NCBI GenBank assembly: GCA_031771865.1
Contig: JASISA010000025.1
Span: 310,001 to 374,000, forward strand
Direction: 5' to 3'
DNA: 64,000 nt
Source: Nothophaeocryptopus gaeumannii
Taxonomy: Eukaryota > Ascomycota > Dothideomycetes > Mycosphaerellales > Mycosphaerellaceae
This document shows positions 53,620 to 64,000 of the stretch, one piece after another. How positions within the stretch are numbered: the first letter of the stretch is position 1; the number at the start of each line of letters is the position of its first letter. The position numbers and the translations under genes are program-made. The notes under the pieces were generated by a model. It had not been told where the DNA came from, searched no databases, and worked only from the letters and a program-made list of their open reading frames with translations.

Positions 53620-53815
53620 ACAAGCACAGGGGTTCTTCGATTGCAATACATTCGACTACAGTCTCCAACTGGTGTCCGATTGGGAAGAAAGGCTGCCATG
53701 GAGATACACCTGGGGTGACTACATCGCCCTTCCCTACGTATGGGCGAATCGGCAGGGATCATGAAAGACTGGGAAGAGATATCATTGCGAATATTGACAC
53801 GAGGTACATGAGGAC
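53620..53815 (+). pseudogene. HET-domain-like relic
   Basis: One frame encodes FFDCNTFDYSLQLVSDWEER, then LPWRYTWGDYIALPYVWG. That resembles the start of a fungal heterokaryon-incompatibility (HET) domain, where YIALSYVWG is the hallmark. After the hallmark the frame must shift to read ESAGIMKDWEEISLRILTRG, and a stop follows. No rest of the domain and no start are found. HET genes are numerous and often decay in filamentous fungi. The call rests on one motif. Confidence 0.4.
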
Positions 53816-53977
53816 GTGGTTTGATTTCACGAGAGGCTGGTTGGTTGAGGAGCATCAATGGTCTTCTGAACGGACTTGGAAGCTGTTGATCAGCATATCT
53901 GGCCTGCAGCCTGCCCAAAAGGAGGCTGCAGGATCTGGCCACTTGCTGCAACCTCTTCTGCTTAGTCGTTCTCGCAC

Positions 53978-54670
53978 CTACTCCAACATCAATCTACTTC
54001 CCCCCGGTATATAACCCGGCGCATCCTCCCTCCTCTCTTTCGTATAATCCCTTTCCACACGCACCCTCTCAAATCTATCCCCTTCAACCCGCCCAACACT
54101 CTCCTCATACCGCAACGCATCCTCTCGTGAACCCCAACCGGTCAGCCACAAAACGGTCATCTCGTCTTCATAGGTCGCGTGGTCGAGCATGGAGGCTTTC
54201 ACCTTGGCGGGTATAGTAGTCTCGTCTTTGAAGAGAAGCGGTGATGTAGTCCTCTCGTCGATGGAGGTACTACCAAAGGCCTCTTGGCCATTGTGCTTTT
54301 TTGGGTTTGGCCTCCAATACATAACCATATACCCCCGCTGCCGTTGCTGCAGCGCAATCTCCACGTGATTCTGATCCAACTCATATACCGGTCCTACACG
54401 CAATCTCCACCCCTCGAAACAATCCCTTCCCCCAACATCCTGAATAACCAAATGCTCCTTCTGCTCCCTCCATCTCCGAATAGCAGCTGCATCTTCCCAC
54501 CGCGAAAAAATCAAACCCTTATCCTTGATATCGACAGAAACATACCGCTTTTCTTCAATAAACCCTGGGGTTGCGTGCAAATGCGGCACGAGAGAATCGT
54601 GGTATTCGCTTGCTAGGGGTTTGGCTTCCTTATCTGGCTTGAGGAGGATTTCCGATGTAACAATGTACAT
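53978..54670 (-). CDS. Antibiotic-biosynthesis-monooxygenase (ABM) domain protein
   Basis: 230 residues from ATG 54670, chosen because MYIVTSEILLKPDKEAKPLA is the exact start of the ABM-type ferredoxin-like fold; the frame is open further up but contains no protein-like sequence. The first domain continues SLVPHLHATPGFIEEKRYVS, then IFSRWEDAAAIRRWREQKEH. A linker with WRPNPKKHN leads to a second, weaker copy ending TVLWLTGWGSREDALRYEES. ABM proteins are small dimeric or tandem monooxygenases or haem-binding proteins. Key residues for a defined reaction are not evident. It stands alone between a relic and a spacer. Confidence 0.75.
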   Translation of the reverse strand: MYIVTSEILLKPDKEAKPLASEYHDSLVPHLHATPGFIEEKRYVSVDIKDKGLIFSRWEDAAAIRRWREQKEHLVIQDVGGRDCFEGWRLRVGPVYELDQNHVEIALQQRQRGYMVMYWRPNPKKHNGQEAFGSTSIDERTTSPLLFKDETTIPAKVKASMLDHATYEDEMTVLWLTGWGSREDALRYEESVGRVEGDRFERVRVERDYTKERREDAPGYIPGGSRLMLE

Positions 54671-54697
54671 TGTTGCTGCTGCTGTTGTTGTTGTTGT
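54671..54697. repeat. Trinucleotide microsatellite in the ABM gene leader
   Basis: TTG/CTG repeats directly upstream of the ABM start codon, within the presumed 5' UTR (CAA/CAG on the transcribed sense strand). Confidence 0.75.
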
Positions 54698-55455
54698 GAT
54701 GTGGCGATGTTGGCCGACATGAGATGATGGACTTGTAAATGCTATGAAAAGGGATTGATAGCATCGTGCCAGTTCTTCAATGGCGACCCGCGGTATATAT
54801 GCATGCTCTCTCGGTTGCTGCGAAGGTGGGAAGTGATTCCAAAGCCAACAAGAGTCCACGAGATTGAGTCATATACATCTTTGGAATCTGTGAGCCTGGA
54901 GCATGGTGGTCATCCCTTCAGTCCTGCAACGAAAGGATGAGATGAAGACAAAGGCTGTAAGTGCTGGCTGTACGCACCTGCCAGCGCTGTTCCGACATCT
55001 CGGACTTTGATCGTAAATGCACAAACGTGATTTCTTTCCTGTAATGGACGTCGTCGTACATGCTAGCCTCAACGAGCCTTACCTAGAAGATCATGTTAAT
55101 CTTGTCATCGATGGAAACAAGGGACAAGAAGAACTCCTATCTCCTTGTCCCCCCGATAAGCCCGTGCGTTGGTCTGAGGCCGAGGCCCGAGCAAGAAAAG
55201 TCAAGAAACATCGTAATCATTAAAGGTGCATCTCACAGGAAAGCAATAGCTACAGCTAAGGGCCTTGCATAACCAACCGAGTAATTACTCCTTTTCGCCG
55301 ATCCAAGCCCGAAAGCAATATTCCATTTCGTTACCCATATAACAACTCGTCTTCGTGGGCACTCCAAGTTAGGCTAAGGAGCGTGTGTAGAGGAGAGCGT
55401 TGGTCTCTTTGATAGTGATTCCCATCTCAGCGCACATGCCATACTCGCGTCTCGC
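54671..55455. other. Spacer, with a short TTG/CTG microsatellite
   Basis: About 785 bp between the ABM gene start and the NBR1 stop. A run of tgttgctgctgctgttgttg type at 54671-54697 lies immediately 5' of the ABM start. A short plus-strand frame at 55017-55223 has no recognised family and is not called. Confidence 0.4.
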
Positions 55456-58400
55456 TTACTTGAAAGCCACAGTCTCCTGGTCAGAAGCGTCCAGGATGTC
55501 GTACTCCTCGTCGGTGAGGAAGCCATCGTCATCGCTATCGTCACCTACGGCGCTGAGAACTTCGAGCTCGTCGTCAATGTCGACGAAGTCTTCATCAACG
55601 GTGGAAGGCGAGGCAACCGAAGCTGGCGCAGGAGCAGAAGCCGGAGTTGCTGAGCGCTCAATCTCACCAGCCTCATTCTCGACGTACGCGGCCTTGCCCT
55701 TGCTCGAGCTGCTGGTGGCAGACTGGTAGGTGCTGCTGGATGGGCTCTCCTTCTCGAGCTTCGGGAACACCATCTGGCTGCCCTCAAGCTCCCCGCCGTC
55801 CTTCTTGTCCTCCTCGTCGGCGTGCTTGGCGACCTCCTCGACGATCTTCTTGACCTTGGCGCTCTCCTCGCCAGCCTTCTTCTCAGCAGCAGCGGCTCGC
55901 TGCTGCTTGAACTCCTCGGCCAAGCGCTCGCGCTCCTCACGAGTCTTGACGATGTTGGCCTTGATGTGAGCAACACGTGCGCGAAGAGCCTCACGACGCT
56001 CCTTGTCGTTCATGTTCTCGAAAGCCTTGTTGCCCATGTGTGGGTTGACGTGCTGAGCCCAGCTGGGCATATCCTCGCGCTTGATGCCCTGAGCCTGAAG
56101 CTGGTCACGCTGGGCGTTGAGCTGGGCAATCATCTGCTCACGGCGCTGCTTCTGCTGCTCACGCATCGCAGCCAGACGTGCCGACAGGTTCATGCTATCA
56201 GCGTAGGCCGGTGGCTGCTCGGAGGGAACTGGTGGCTGAGAGAGGCGGACGGGTGGGAGCGGCAGGGATGAGCGAGTACCAGCAGGTCGCATTGGGATGC
56301 GAGGAGCTGATTGGTATGCCATGGGCTTGGAGAAGGCCGGGGCTGCAGTTTGCTGCTCCGCCTTCTTGACCTCAATGTCACACCACAAACGGTGGCCAAA
56401 TGGCGTGCCTTCAGGAGCCTTCAGGCGCCAGTAGCTGATGCTCTTACCCTCGCGGACTGGCGCTTTGAGCACGACCTTGAAGGCAACCTCCTCGCCGACA
56501 GCAACCTCACGACCAACCACATTGCTCTCGATGGCGTCGTTGATGGTGGAGACAGCGGCTGGGTGTGTGTTATCGACGTTGAACATGTTATCTCCACCGA
56601 CGTACTTGACACTGCAGCCGGCTGGCCAAACGTATGGGCCTGGGTTCTTCAAGGTCCAAATCTGGGTGAAGCGGGTCTCTGGCTCTACCACCATCCCGTC
56701 TGCAATGCTGTCGCGAACAAAGTGTGCGTTCAGCAAGGTAGCAGGAACATCCGGCTTTGGCTGTACAGGGGCCTCGTACTTCTTCACTGGGATCGGGATT
56801 GGTGCCTCTGCCTCCTTCTTGACTTCAGTCGGGGTGATCTCAGCCACTGTGCGAACTGGAGAGGGAGCGGTGACTGTAGTTGGAGCAGGAATAGAGGAAG
56901 CTGAGTGGCGGTCACCCATGAGGCGAACATTTCCGCGCAGGTCCTCATTCTCAGTCGAAACGTTCACATTACGAACTGGAGTCTTGAGCTTGATGAGAGG
57001 GTGCGTGCGGTTGTGGTGGTTGCCTGGGAGTGCCTCACATGAAGCGCAAAAGTCAGTGTCGTGGCAAATGGTGCACTTGTAGCGCACGCCGTGGATGTAG
57101 GACTGATCTGGCTTGCTGCTGCAGATAGGTCCGTCGCAGTAGATGCCAAAGTGGCGGACTGTGGACGCGCACTGGTCGACAATCGGAGTGTAAAGAGCTG
57201 CAAAGCGGTGGCGTGGGTGAGTGTGGCGAGCATCAACAACGCATTCGTTGCAGTAGTCCCAGTCTGGGCAGTTCAAGCACTTGTGGCGCACACCGTATAT
57301 CTTCTTGTCGCAGCCATCGCAGATAGCGTTGTGGCGAACATTGCGACCTGGGGCCAGCTTGGTCTCAGCGGTCAGAGGGAGCATAGTCTCCTCAGTGGCC
57401 TGCTTGAAGCCGTGAGCTGGGTGGTGGCCGTGCTTGTCAGCAACGTGGCACTTGATGCAGAGGTCGAAGTCCTCGCAAGAAGTGCAAGTGACAAATTCGC
57501 GCTCCGGTAAAATAATGACGCAGCTGTTGCAAGTGCGGGTAGGGGAGCGTGACTCCAGGCTGAGCGTCTTGATCTCATCGGTGAAGGTGCCAGGCATCTC
57601 CGCCTCGACAGTTGGCTGCACGAAAGGTGGGATCGTCTTAGGCTTGCGGCCAGAGATTCGCTCGGTCGTGCTGTTGATGAACTGGCCATCCACGATGAAT
57701 CGCCTGATGAGCCAGTGGTTCTCGCCAGCACACAGCTTGCCATCGCTGACGCACCCCTCGCACAGATCGTAGTCACCACCATCGCAGATGCTGCAGTGGT
57801 AGTGGACGTCCGACATGGGCTTCTCGCACTCGTTGCAGTGGACCGACCAAGTGTGGCCGTGTGTTCCTGCGGGCTGGGCGACCTCGCGAGGGCGGAATGC
57901 GAGCGTCGGGTGAGCAGCAGGAGCCGCGAGGTTGTCGAACCAGGACGCGCGGTTCGACATGAAGGGGCCTGGGACCGGAGCCTCATCATTAACCAGCGTG
58001 TTCTGGCTCTGGCGTGCCTCGCGGAACTGGAAGATGCCACTGCCAATTGAGCGCTGGTCCAGAGACACAGGATCGCGTGGGTGGGTGACAGGAGCCTGGA
58101 ATAGCTGTAAGCGGCTGCTGTCCGGCGCTTGATCTGGGCCAGCCACGTATACTGGACTACGCACAATGATCGGCTCCATGATCTTCGCAGCGACCTTCTT
58201 CTCCTCCACGGCTTCCTTCTCCTGCGTGGTCTCGGTGGGGGAGACTGTGGCCTTGAGGCGTAGCTTGCCCTTGGCTTTAGCAGCACGGATGAGGGTCTTG
58301 AAGACCTGGGGATTGCTGGCGTTCAAGGTGATGTAGCCGCCGGCGGAGTCGGAGTAGCGCTCAAGCACGACGTGCTGCTCAGGCTTAACGTCGAGCACAT

Positions 58401-58658
58401 GACGAAGCTGCAGGACCATGATTAGCACGTGTTCATTGAAGTCTGTGGTGTTGCTGCTTTGTTCGACGTGAGGCTGGGAGGGTTGCCGCTTCGTGTATCG
58501 TATGGCCAGCCGAGCTCACATACCTTATCAGGCAGCACCGAGGCGCCGAGATCACGCAACGGCAACTTCAGACGCTTGAGCTGGTCGTTGACGCTGATCT
58601 TGATGGTGATGAGCGTATCTTGCGACACGGCACTGCTGCTGTTCTGCGGAGCCGCCAT
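55456..58658 (-). CDS. NBR1: Selective autophagy receptor NBR1 homologue
   Basis: Exon 1 is 58658-58524. A 116-bp intron (GTATGT to CTGCAG) is followed by exon 2, 58407-55456; total 1028 residues. Domains: an N-terminal PB1-like region (ITIKISVNDQLKRLKLPLRD, then LRHVLDVKPEQHVVLERYSD); four ZZ zinc fingers at about residues 228, 338, 405 and 465, each with CxxC pairs; and the NBR1-specific four-tryptophan (FW) domain at about 608-728 (RFTQIWTLKNPGPYVWPAGC, then SYWRLKAPEGTPFGHRLWCD). A helical region of about 100 residues and two candidate Atg8-interacting motifs at the end (DEDFVDI near 985, EEYDIL near 1012) follow. NBR1 links cargo, including ubiquitinated proteins and peroxisomes, to Atg8 on phagophores. 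In S. pombe it delivers hydrolases by another route. Four ZZ domains is the usual number in Pezizomycotina. Confidence 0.93.
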
Positions 58659-59481
58659 GTTGAAGTGTGTGTTCGCGGTGTACGGTTGATAGGAGAGGTG
58701 ATGCGGTGGTGCGAGCGGTAAGGCTGCAAGAGTGATGGCGTCAGCGGGTCGGGCGGCTGGTTCAACTGCGAGCTCGGCTCAAGCAGGCAGGTGGCGAGTT
58801 CAGAGGAAGTAAAGCTATCGAGGAGTCGCCCAGCTCCTCGTAGTGTGTATTGTGATGGGAAAGAGTGGTTGGTAGAGGTCGAGGTGGTGCTGCTGGAAGT
58901 TGATGTTGGAGAGAGGAGTAGCTACGCAGCCTGAGCTTACGGACGGCAATGCACAGACAAGACAAGGCTGCTTCCGTTGGCTCGTGACTTCGTAACCACC
59001 ACACTCTTCACCGGTAAAGAATAAGCTGTTCGGAAGCCTCGAGAATGAGGCGAAAAGTGTGAGCGTTCGCGAAGACGCTATCTATACGGTGGCGGATTAG
59101 TGATGGCTACTTGGATGACGTTCGACGAGACTGCCTAGATCTAGCTATGTTGACGCTACGGATGGCGACCATCAGTCATTTAGATGTACTCTCAAAAGCC
59201 CTGCTGTTCGATTGGATTCGCATATGCCCCCGCAATCCAGAACACAAGCTCGCACGACACAGGTCCAATCACTTTAGAGGAACGACTGGTTGCACAAAGT
59301 ATAATCATATTGATAGAGTACGATTTTTTTCAATCAGCTATCACTTTGCATCGCTTCGCCTCCGCCAAACTCCTCTGCTCGAATTCAAAAAATCAATATC
59401 CCAGGGGGGCCTTTTAGACCTTGATATCTCCAATCCTCCCAGACGCCATGCTTCTAGTGACCAGACTATATAAGAAATAAC
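58659..59481. other. Spacer between NBR1 and the Btz-like gene
   Basis: About 820 bp with the NBR1 promoter and the 3' end of the Btz-like gene. No gene recognised. Confidence 0.45.
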
Positions 59482-61107
59482 TCAAGAAAAGTAATAGTAG
59501 GAGTTCTCCGGTGCCGGGGTTGGTGGTGGAAGCCCCGTGATGGCGTATGATGGCACGAAACTTTCCGCAGGTTGGTACGATTGTCCTTGAGTTTGCTGCT
59601 GGGCTTCCGATGCTGGCATGTAGAATACCATCCCATTGCTCTCGTGCGCTACCATGCCAGATTGTGGCTGTGCCGCCGCAGGTTGTTGCTGCTCGCTCTC
59701 GCTTGCTTGCTCCGGTTGCAGTTGAGGCGTCGCTTGCGGTGGCGGCATGGCAGGCGCTGCAGGCGACATCATATAGTTTTGCGGTGGCGGCGCATACACG
59801 GGACCGTAGCCGTTGGGCCCAGGCGGATAGTAGTAGCCCGGCTGTTGAGGTGGATAAGGCGCATAATATGGTCCAGGAGCGTATGGCATCATCGGAGGCT
59901 GGAAAGAAGGCGCATGAATGGCCTGTTCAGGGATCCCAGACAGCGGAGTGCCAGCTTGGGGGTACGCAAATTGTTGCCGAGGAGAGAAGTACGGAGGAGG
60001 TTGCTGACCGTACGACGGCTGCTCATTGATGTGTGTAGGAAGCTGGCTCGCGAAAGGTTGAGACTCTTGTGACCCAGCGGCTTGCTGCAGGACGGCAGGA
60101 GATTCGATGCCAGTAACAGAGACCACCTTCTGCGGTCTGGGTTGATGGACAGTCGTGGTCGGCGTGCCCTGGTACTGAGGCTGCGCAGGCAGTGGAAATG
60201 TATGCATCTGCATCCCACTTGGAGTCTGATGGCCGGAGAGCGGTCCTAAAGGCGTGCTCGATGCGGAATAGTGTGACTGAGATCCATGTGGCAGTCTCAC
60301 AACAGGCCGGTTTGGAGGCATGCCCACGAACGAGCCCACGGGCGAGAAAGCATTCTCCCGAGCGACGCTCGCAAAGGACGAGCGTCGGCTAGCCGCCACG
60401 CTCGCTGCATACATGCTCCCGCCATACATGCTGGTCCTTCGGTTAGAGTATCCGTATCCACCTATGCTTCGCTGATATCTACCAAACCCTTGTTGACTTG
60501 GCCGCATCTGCCGTGGTATGAAGATGAACGACCTTTCGGGAGATGGAAAGATGTAGCGCTGGATGTGACCCGGTAGTGAGACCCGTACAGGCTTGTCGCG
60601 GCGGAGCGGTGGTCGATGATCAGGCAGCCGAGTGTAGCGTTTCCAGGGAACTTCGGAGAAGGGAATCGCAGCCTTCATGCCTGGCAGCAAGACTCGTATT
60701 TGGACGTTTCCCAGAGTTGTCGTGCTGGAGAAGTTCCTCGAGACCGCTGTAGACATCTTCGCTGGCGCGGCCACTGGCGGCGAGGCTATTTCGAAAAGAT
60801 CGTGCTTCCACTGTGAGCCTCGCTCTCCTGGACGCTTTTGCGCTGGGCGTCTCTCCGTGGGTATACGTGCCGGGCTAGGATCAGCGACGTTCAAGGCATC
60901 TACGGCCTGATTCAGAGTCTCCTCGTGCTCCAGCTTGTTGACTTGTCCCTTCCTTGCCGTTCGTCTCTCATCCCCGTCGATGTCGCTAACCACGGAGCCC
61001 TCACTCTGCGAATCTTCCATGATCGGTCCCTCATCTTCTCCCTCCTCGTCCTCGTCTGCGCGCCGCCTGCGGCTTACCAGAGACTTGAAAGAACGTCCCG
61101 TCGCCAT
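59482..61107 (-). CDS. Btz/CASC3 (Barentsz)-like protein
   Basis: Single-exon, 541 residues. The N-terminus (MATGRSFKSLVSRRRRADED, followed by an acidic stretch ending SVVSDIDGDERR) matches fungal proteins carrying a CASC3/Barentsz eIF4AIII-binding-like region. WKHDLFEIA and FSSTTTLGNVQIRVLLPG are followed by ERSFIFIPRQMRPSQQGFGR, the segment most like the SELOR/Btz core. Then comes SNRRTSMYGGSMYAASVAAS and a long Pro/Gln/Tyr-rich disordered tail (PGPYYAPYPPQQPGYYYPPG). In animals Barentsz is an exon-junction-complex subunit binding eIF4A3. Role in this fungus is inferred from that likeness. Moderate certainty of the family, high certainty that the frame is a gene. Confidence 0.68.
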   Translation of the reverse strand: MATGRSFKSLVSRRRRADEDEEGEDEGPIMEDSQSEGSVVSDIDGDERRTARKGQVNKLEHEETLNQAVDALNVADPSPARIPTERRPAQKRPGERGSQWKHDLFEIASPPVAAPAKMSTAVSRNFSSTTTLGNVQIRVLLPGMKAAIPFSEVPWKRYTRLPDHRPPLRRDKPVRVSLPGHIQRYIFPSPERSFIFIPRQMRPSQQGFGRYQRSIGGYGYSNRRTSMYGGSMYAASVAASRRSSFASVARENAFSPVGSFVGMPPNRPVVRLPHGSQSHYSASSTPLGPLSGHQTPSGMQMHTFPLPAQPQYQGTPTTTVHQPRPQKVVSVTGIESPAVLQQAAGSQESQPFASQLPTHINEQPSYGQQPPPYFSPRQQFAYPQAGTPLSGIPEQAIHAPSFQPPMMPYAPGPYYAPYPPQQPGYYYPPGPNGYGPVYAPPPQNYMMSPAAPAMPPPQATPQLQPEQASESEQQQPAAAQPQSGMVAHESNGMVFYMPASEAQQQTQGQSYQPAESFVPSYAITGLPPPTPAPENSYYYFS

Positions 61108-61597
61108 ATTATTGTTGTGAATCAGCGGAGCTCAAGGAAAGAGCGGCTTGATGAAGCGCGGGAAAAGGCGCAGGCCAGCAGGCAGAAAGCGAAGGTCGCA
61201 CCGGTACAGCACCCCCAGAATTTGGGTGGGGAGGGAGTTAGGTCGTGGGAGAGCGCGCGCTGAGACACCACGGGCGGGTCATCTCAATATGCGCTGCGTC
61301 TGGGTGTGGGTGGTAGAGAAAATTAAGAAATATGAATGAAGTGGAAGAAGGAGAGATTCGCGGATGCGAACAATGGTGGAGGCCGACTGCGACTTCCCAG
61401 AAGTCTCGATCGCTGACATCCTCTCCCATCCCGGTGCCTGCCGTCTTGGCGCGGCGCTCACTCCGACTTTTACTCCGCAGTACTCCTTGGCCGCATGAGG
61501 ATGCGGCCAAGAGGTGCATAGGCCTGAAAGTGTCGAGGGCGACTTCAGTGTCGTTCGATCACATCACTCAGCATGCTTTGCAATGCTATTAGTCTAT
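61108..61597. other. Spacer between the Btz-like gene and SLY1
   Basis: About 490 bp with the Btz-like promoter and the SLY1 3' end. No gene recognised. Confidence 0.45.
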
Positions 61598-63795
61598 CTA
61601 TGCGCTTTCTCTGCCCAATCTGGCGAGCTCTTGCAAGAAACTGTTCGCATTCACAAGATCCGTGCTTCCATAGACAACTTTCTTCTTGCTAATGGCGCCG
61701 CCAGCACCGGTGGACCTCTTTGCCCAGTCTTGCAAGTTGCCGTACTCGTCCATGCTGCCGCCACCGACAGTGAAGACTATGGCTTCGCTAAAACCTTGTC
61801 TCCGCTGTCCGAATGAAGGATCGATACCACGCTTTTCTTGTGTCCCAGACCTCGCGTCCTTAGCGCTTGGGGGCATTGTGCCGCGAGCATTGGCTGATCG
61901 AGGGTCGAAGTACAGAAAGCCTTCAGTCTTCTGTAGCGCGCTCGTTGATGCATTCTGAGGGTCCATGAGTGATTCTGTGATTTTGGTGAGCGTGAGGTCC
62001 TTGTTGGCTGGCAGGAAGTTCTTGACACCGGAGATCAGGTTGTCAAAGTTTGCACCAAGTCCGGCGTCCTTGAATCTGTCGGTAAGACGAGAGGAGATCG
62101 AGCTGAACCCGCGGAACAGGTCGTTTGAGGCCGATGATTGCTGCGGCTGTTGTATTGGGGCAGATGAGATCATGGTCATTCGTGTGATTTCTCGCACGCG
62201 GCGAATGTATGTTAGCGGCATAGTGTCCACGCCCGTTTTCTTGAGAGCCTCTTCAAACTGCTCCATGTCGAAGCGTGAAAGATCGACTTCGGTGCTGAGG
62301 AACCAGATGATGAAGATTCGCAGCTTGTCCAGAGGTTCATTGCCTTTGTCAGAGCCGTTGAGTAGCTCTAACATCTGAGCCTTCGTCTGCTTCTTGATAT
62401 CTTCTTCGAGCTGGAAGAAGTTGTCAAGCTGTCGGTCTTTGATGCCTTTGAGAAGAGCAGTCGCAATGTTCATATGCATATCAAGCAAGTTCTTGCGCTC
62501 TCGCAGTTCTGGCAAAAGAGTGATGGCTGCCTTGAGGTGTTGCGCCGAAGCACTTGTGTCGTTTTGCAAATCTTCAATGGAGTTTGCGCCTGTCTTTTTG
62601 GTAACATCTGCTGCATCGTCCTTGTACCGCGTGAGCTCGGCATCAATGTCCTCTGCCACTTGAGGGAATGGAATGCCAGCATTCTTGTTCCAGAAGAAGT
62701 CGTTCATCGTCAAGTCGTATGATTTCTTGACACTCCCTTTCGTGGGGTCGCTTTCATCGGCCGGCATTTCTACTGTTATCCGGTTCAGATGCATACTCAA
62801 TACATCATGTATGAGGGACTGGTATGTCCAGGAATGTGAAAGCATCGGAACAAGATCGACATTGCGGTCCACGATGATCAAAACAGGGCGCGAGGAGGCT
62901 GCGCTGGCTGCCCCTGATTTACCAGAGAACAAGTTGTCCTTCGAATTGAGGATGTGGTCTCTGAGCTTGCGATCCAGTTTGGCGGCGATCATTTCTGCGG
63001 CGCCGCTTTTGGGACATCTGATGATGGGGATAGTGCCTGTCTTCCGTCAGCAATGGCCCTGAAGTTAGAGTATGAAAGTAGATACCCATTGTCACGGCCA
63101 CGCTGAACAGCCCACTGACGATGCGATCCACATTGCTATCAATATCCTCGTCGCTCGTTTGCGCACTGTTCATGGTCCAGTATGTCTCTTTGCCCATGCC
63201 CAAGCTGAATAGATTCGGCTCGCTGACAATGAAGTTCAAGTATTGGTCGAACACCTGGCTTATGCTTTCCGATGTCCCTGCTTCAGCAGTTTGTGTTGCG
63301 AAGTCCTCCAACAGCGGACGTGGTATCGAAGACAGAAAGTTGATGTAGGCAGGTGAGTACAACCCTTTCTGTAGATCCTGCGTTATTCGCTGCAGATTGC
63401 CTGCTGTGGGTTCGACCAGATACAGCACAGGCACGTCTGGTATCGCGTTTCGTTGGCCATTGATGTTTCTGACGCCCTGTCAGCGATCACTGTACCACTT
63501 TCAGCACTCATCGCGCTTGAAATGCTCTTTGCTCAACGTACAGATGTATTGTGATTCCCCAGCTCCTCAGATCGTTCACTCTTAAGACACTGCTAATCAC
63601 GTCCCTCCCCAAATTGTCGAACACAAGAACCTTCCATATTGGCTCTCCATCCGCGTCCAGGATCGGCGTGGACTTTGAAGTTACTCCATTCGAAGTTGCG
63701 CCCTCAAGAGCGTTGTCTGTGTCTTCGGTCATATGGTTCAGGTTGAGGATGCGCTCGATCGAGGCGACTTGACGGTCTCGCAGTGATGTCGACAT
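61598..63795 (-). CDS. SLY1: Sec1/Munc18 family protein Sly1 (ER-Golgi transport)
   Basis: Three exons, 63795-63542, 63468-63086 and 63036-61598. Introns are 73 bp (GTACGT to GTCAG) and 49 bp (GTATCT to GACAG). Product 691 residues. The start MSTSLRDRQVASIERILNLN and KVLVFDNLGRDVISSVLRVN are the SM-protein N-terminal domain. The splice joins WGITIHLNINGQRNAIPDVP. Further landmarks: VDRIVSGLFSVAVTMGTIPI, VLIIVDRNVDLVPMLSHSWT, YQSLIHDVL, and the C-terminal EAIVFTVGGGSMDEYGNLQD. Sly1 binds the syntaxin Sed5 and templates SNARE assembly in ER-to-Golgi and intra-Golgi fusion. All domains are complete, length matches orthologues. Confidence 0.94.
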
Positions 63796-64000
63796 GTTGT
63801 ATGGATGGGCGTCGGCGGGCCCGATTTTGGGTTCAGCGCATGAGCAGTCGCGAAGAAGTGCTTGCTGCTAGACGTGTCCTGCTCACAAATCTTCAACGCG
63901 CAAGAGTCGTGCCAGGTGCAGCCAGCCAGGTTTCCTTTCATATGATGCCAGTTGTGCTTGCCCCAGAACCAAAGTGCAGGAGCCAAAGCTAAAGCCTAAG
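63796..64000. other. SLY1 promoter region, window edge
   Basis: About 205 bp upstream of the SLY1 start. No other feature recognised. Confidence 0.4.

Noticed and set aside
55017..55223. 68-codon plus-strand frame with ATG
   Set aside because: Short, no family, lies in the spacer 3' of NBR1; probably chance.
1..64000. CRISPR arrays, bacterial operons, prophage or plasmid features
   Set aside because: Sequence is eukaryotic (spliced genes, nuclear functions); no regular spaced repeats or bacterial ribosome-binding arrangement seen.

Overview
The window looks like nuclear DNA of a filamentous ascomycete. Genes carry short GT-AG introns of about 48-61 bp, and the core genes are those of Pezizomycotina: NPR2, MTC1, a Mit1/CHD-type remodeler, SDH5/SDHAF2, SPF27, NBR1, a Btz protein and SLY1. 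The lineage-specific set (CmcJ-like, DUF3455, ABM, fungal GH1, neutral ceramidase) points to Dothideomycetes, possibly Mycosphaerellales. That placement is an inference from protein character, not a search result.

Left third (1-20.2 kb): gene-poor and rich in decaying genes. In order it holds a broken SMP-30/gluconolactonase-like gene, a GH1 beta-glucosidase interrupted by a 106-bp insertion with 34-bp direct repeats, an intact NPR2, a peroxiredoxin-like gene, a degraded glycerate kinase with a 102-bp tandem duplication, a deleted MFS transporter, and a frameshifted Gfd2-like gene. Two stretches of about 4 kb (9.7-13.9 and 14.9-18.7 kb) show no recognisable genes, only degenerate short tandem repeats and a tRNA-Leu-like fragment.

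Middle (18.7-45 kb): dense and mostly housekeeping. MTC1, a CmcJ-like oxygenase-family gene, the mitochondrial rRNA methyltransferase MRM1, a large Mit1-like chromatin remodeler whose C-terminal zinc finger lies in another frame beyond an uncertain intron, an SDR, a small secreted Q/N/C-rich protein, an NTF2-like protein, SDH5, a WD40 protein, neutral ceramidase, SPF27 and an orphan 521-aa protein.

Right (45-64 kb): a mixture. Accessory genes and relics (a frameshifted DUF3455 secreted protein, an ankyrin protein, a kinase-like relic, a three-exon cupin, a secreted S10 carboxypeptidase, a HET-like relic, an ABM-domain protein) are followed by a conserved block of NBR1 (selective autophagy receptor), a Btz/CASC3-like protein and SLY1 (ER-Golgi SM protein).

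No operon-like arrangement or coherent metabolic cluster is evident; neighbouring genes are transcribed individually. The most striking feature is the clustered pseudogenisation at the left end, caused largely by small duplications and deletions, next to intact conserved genes.
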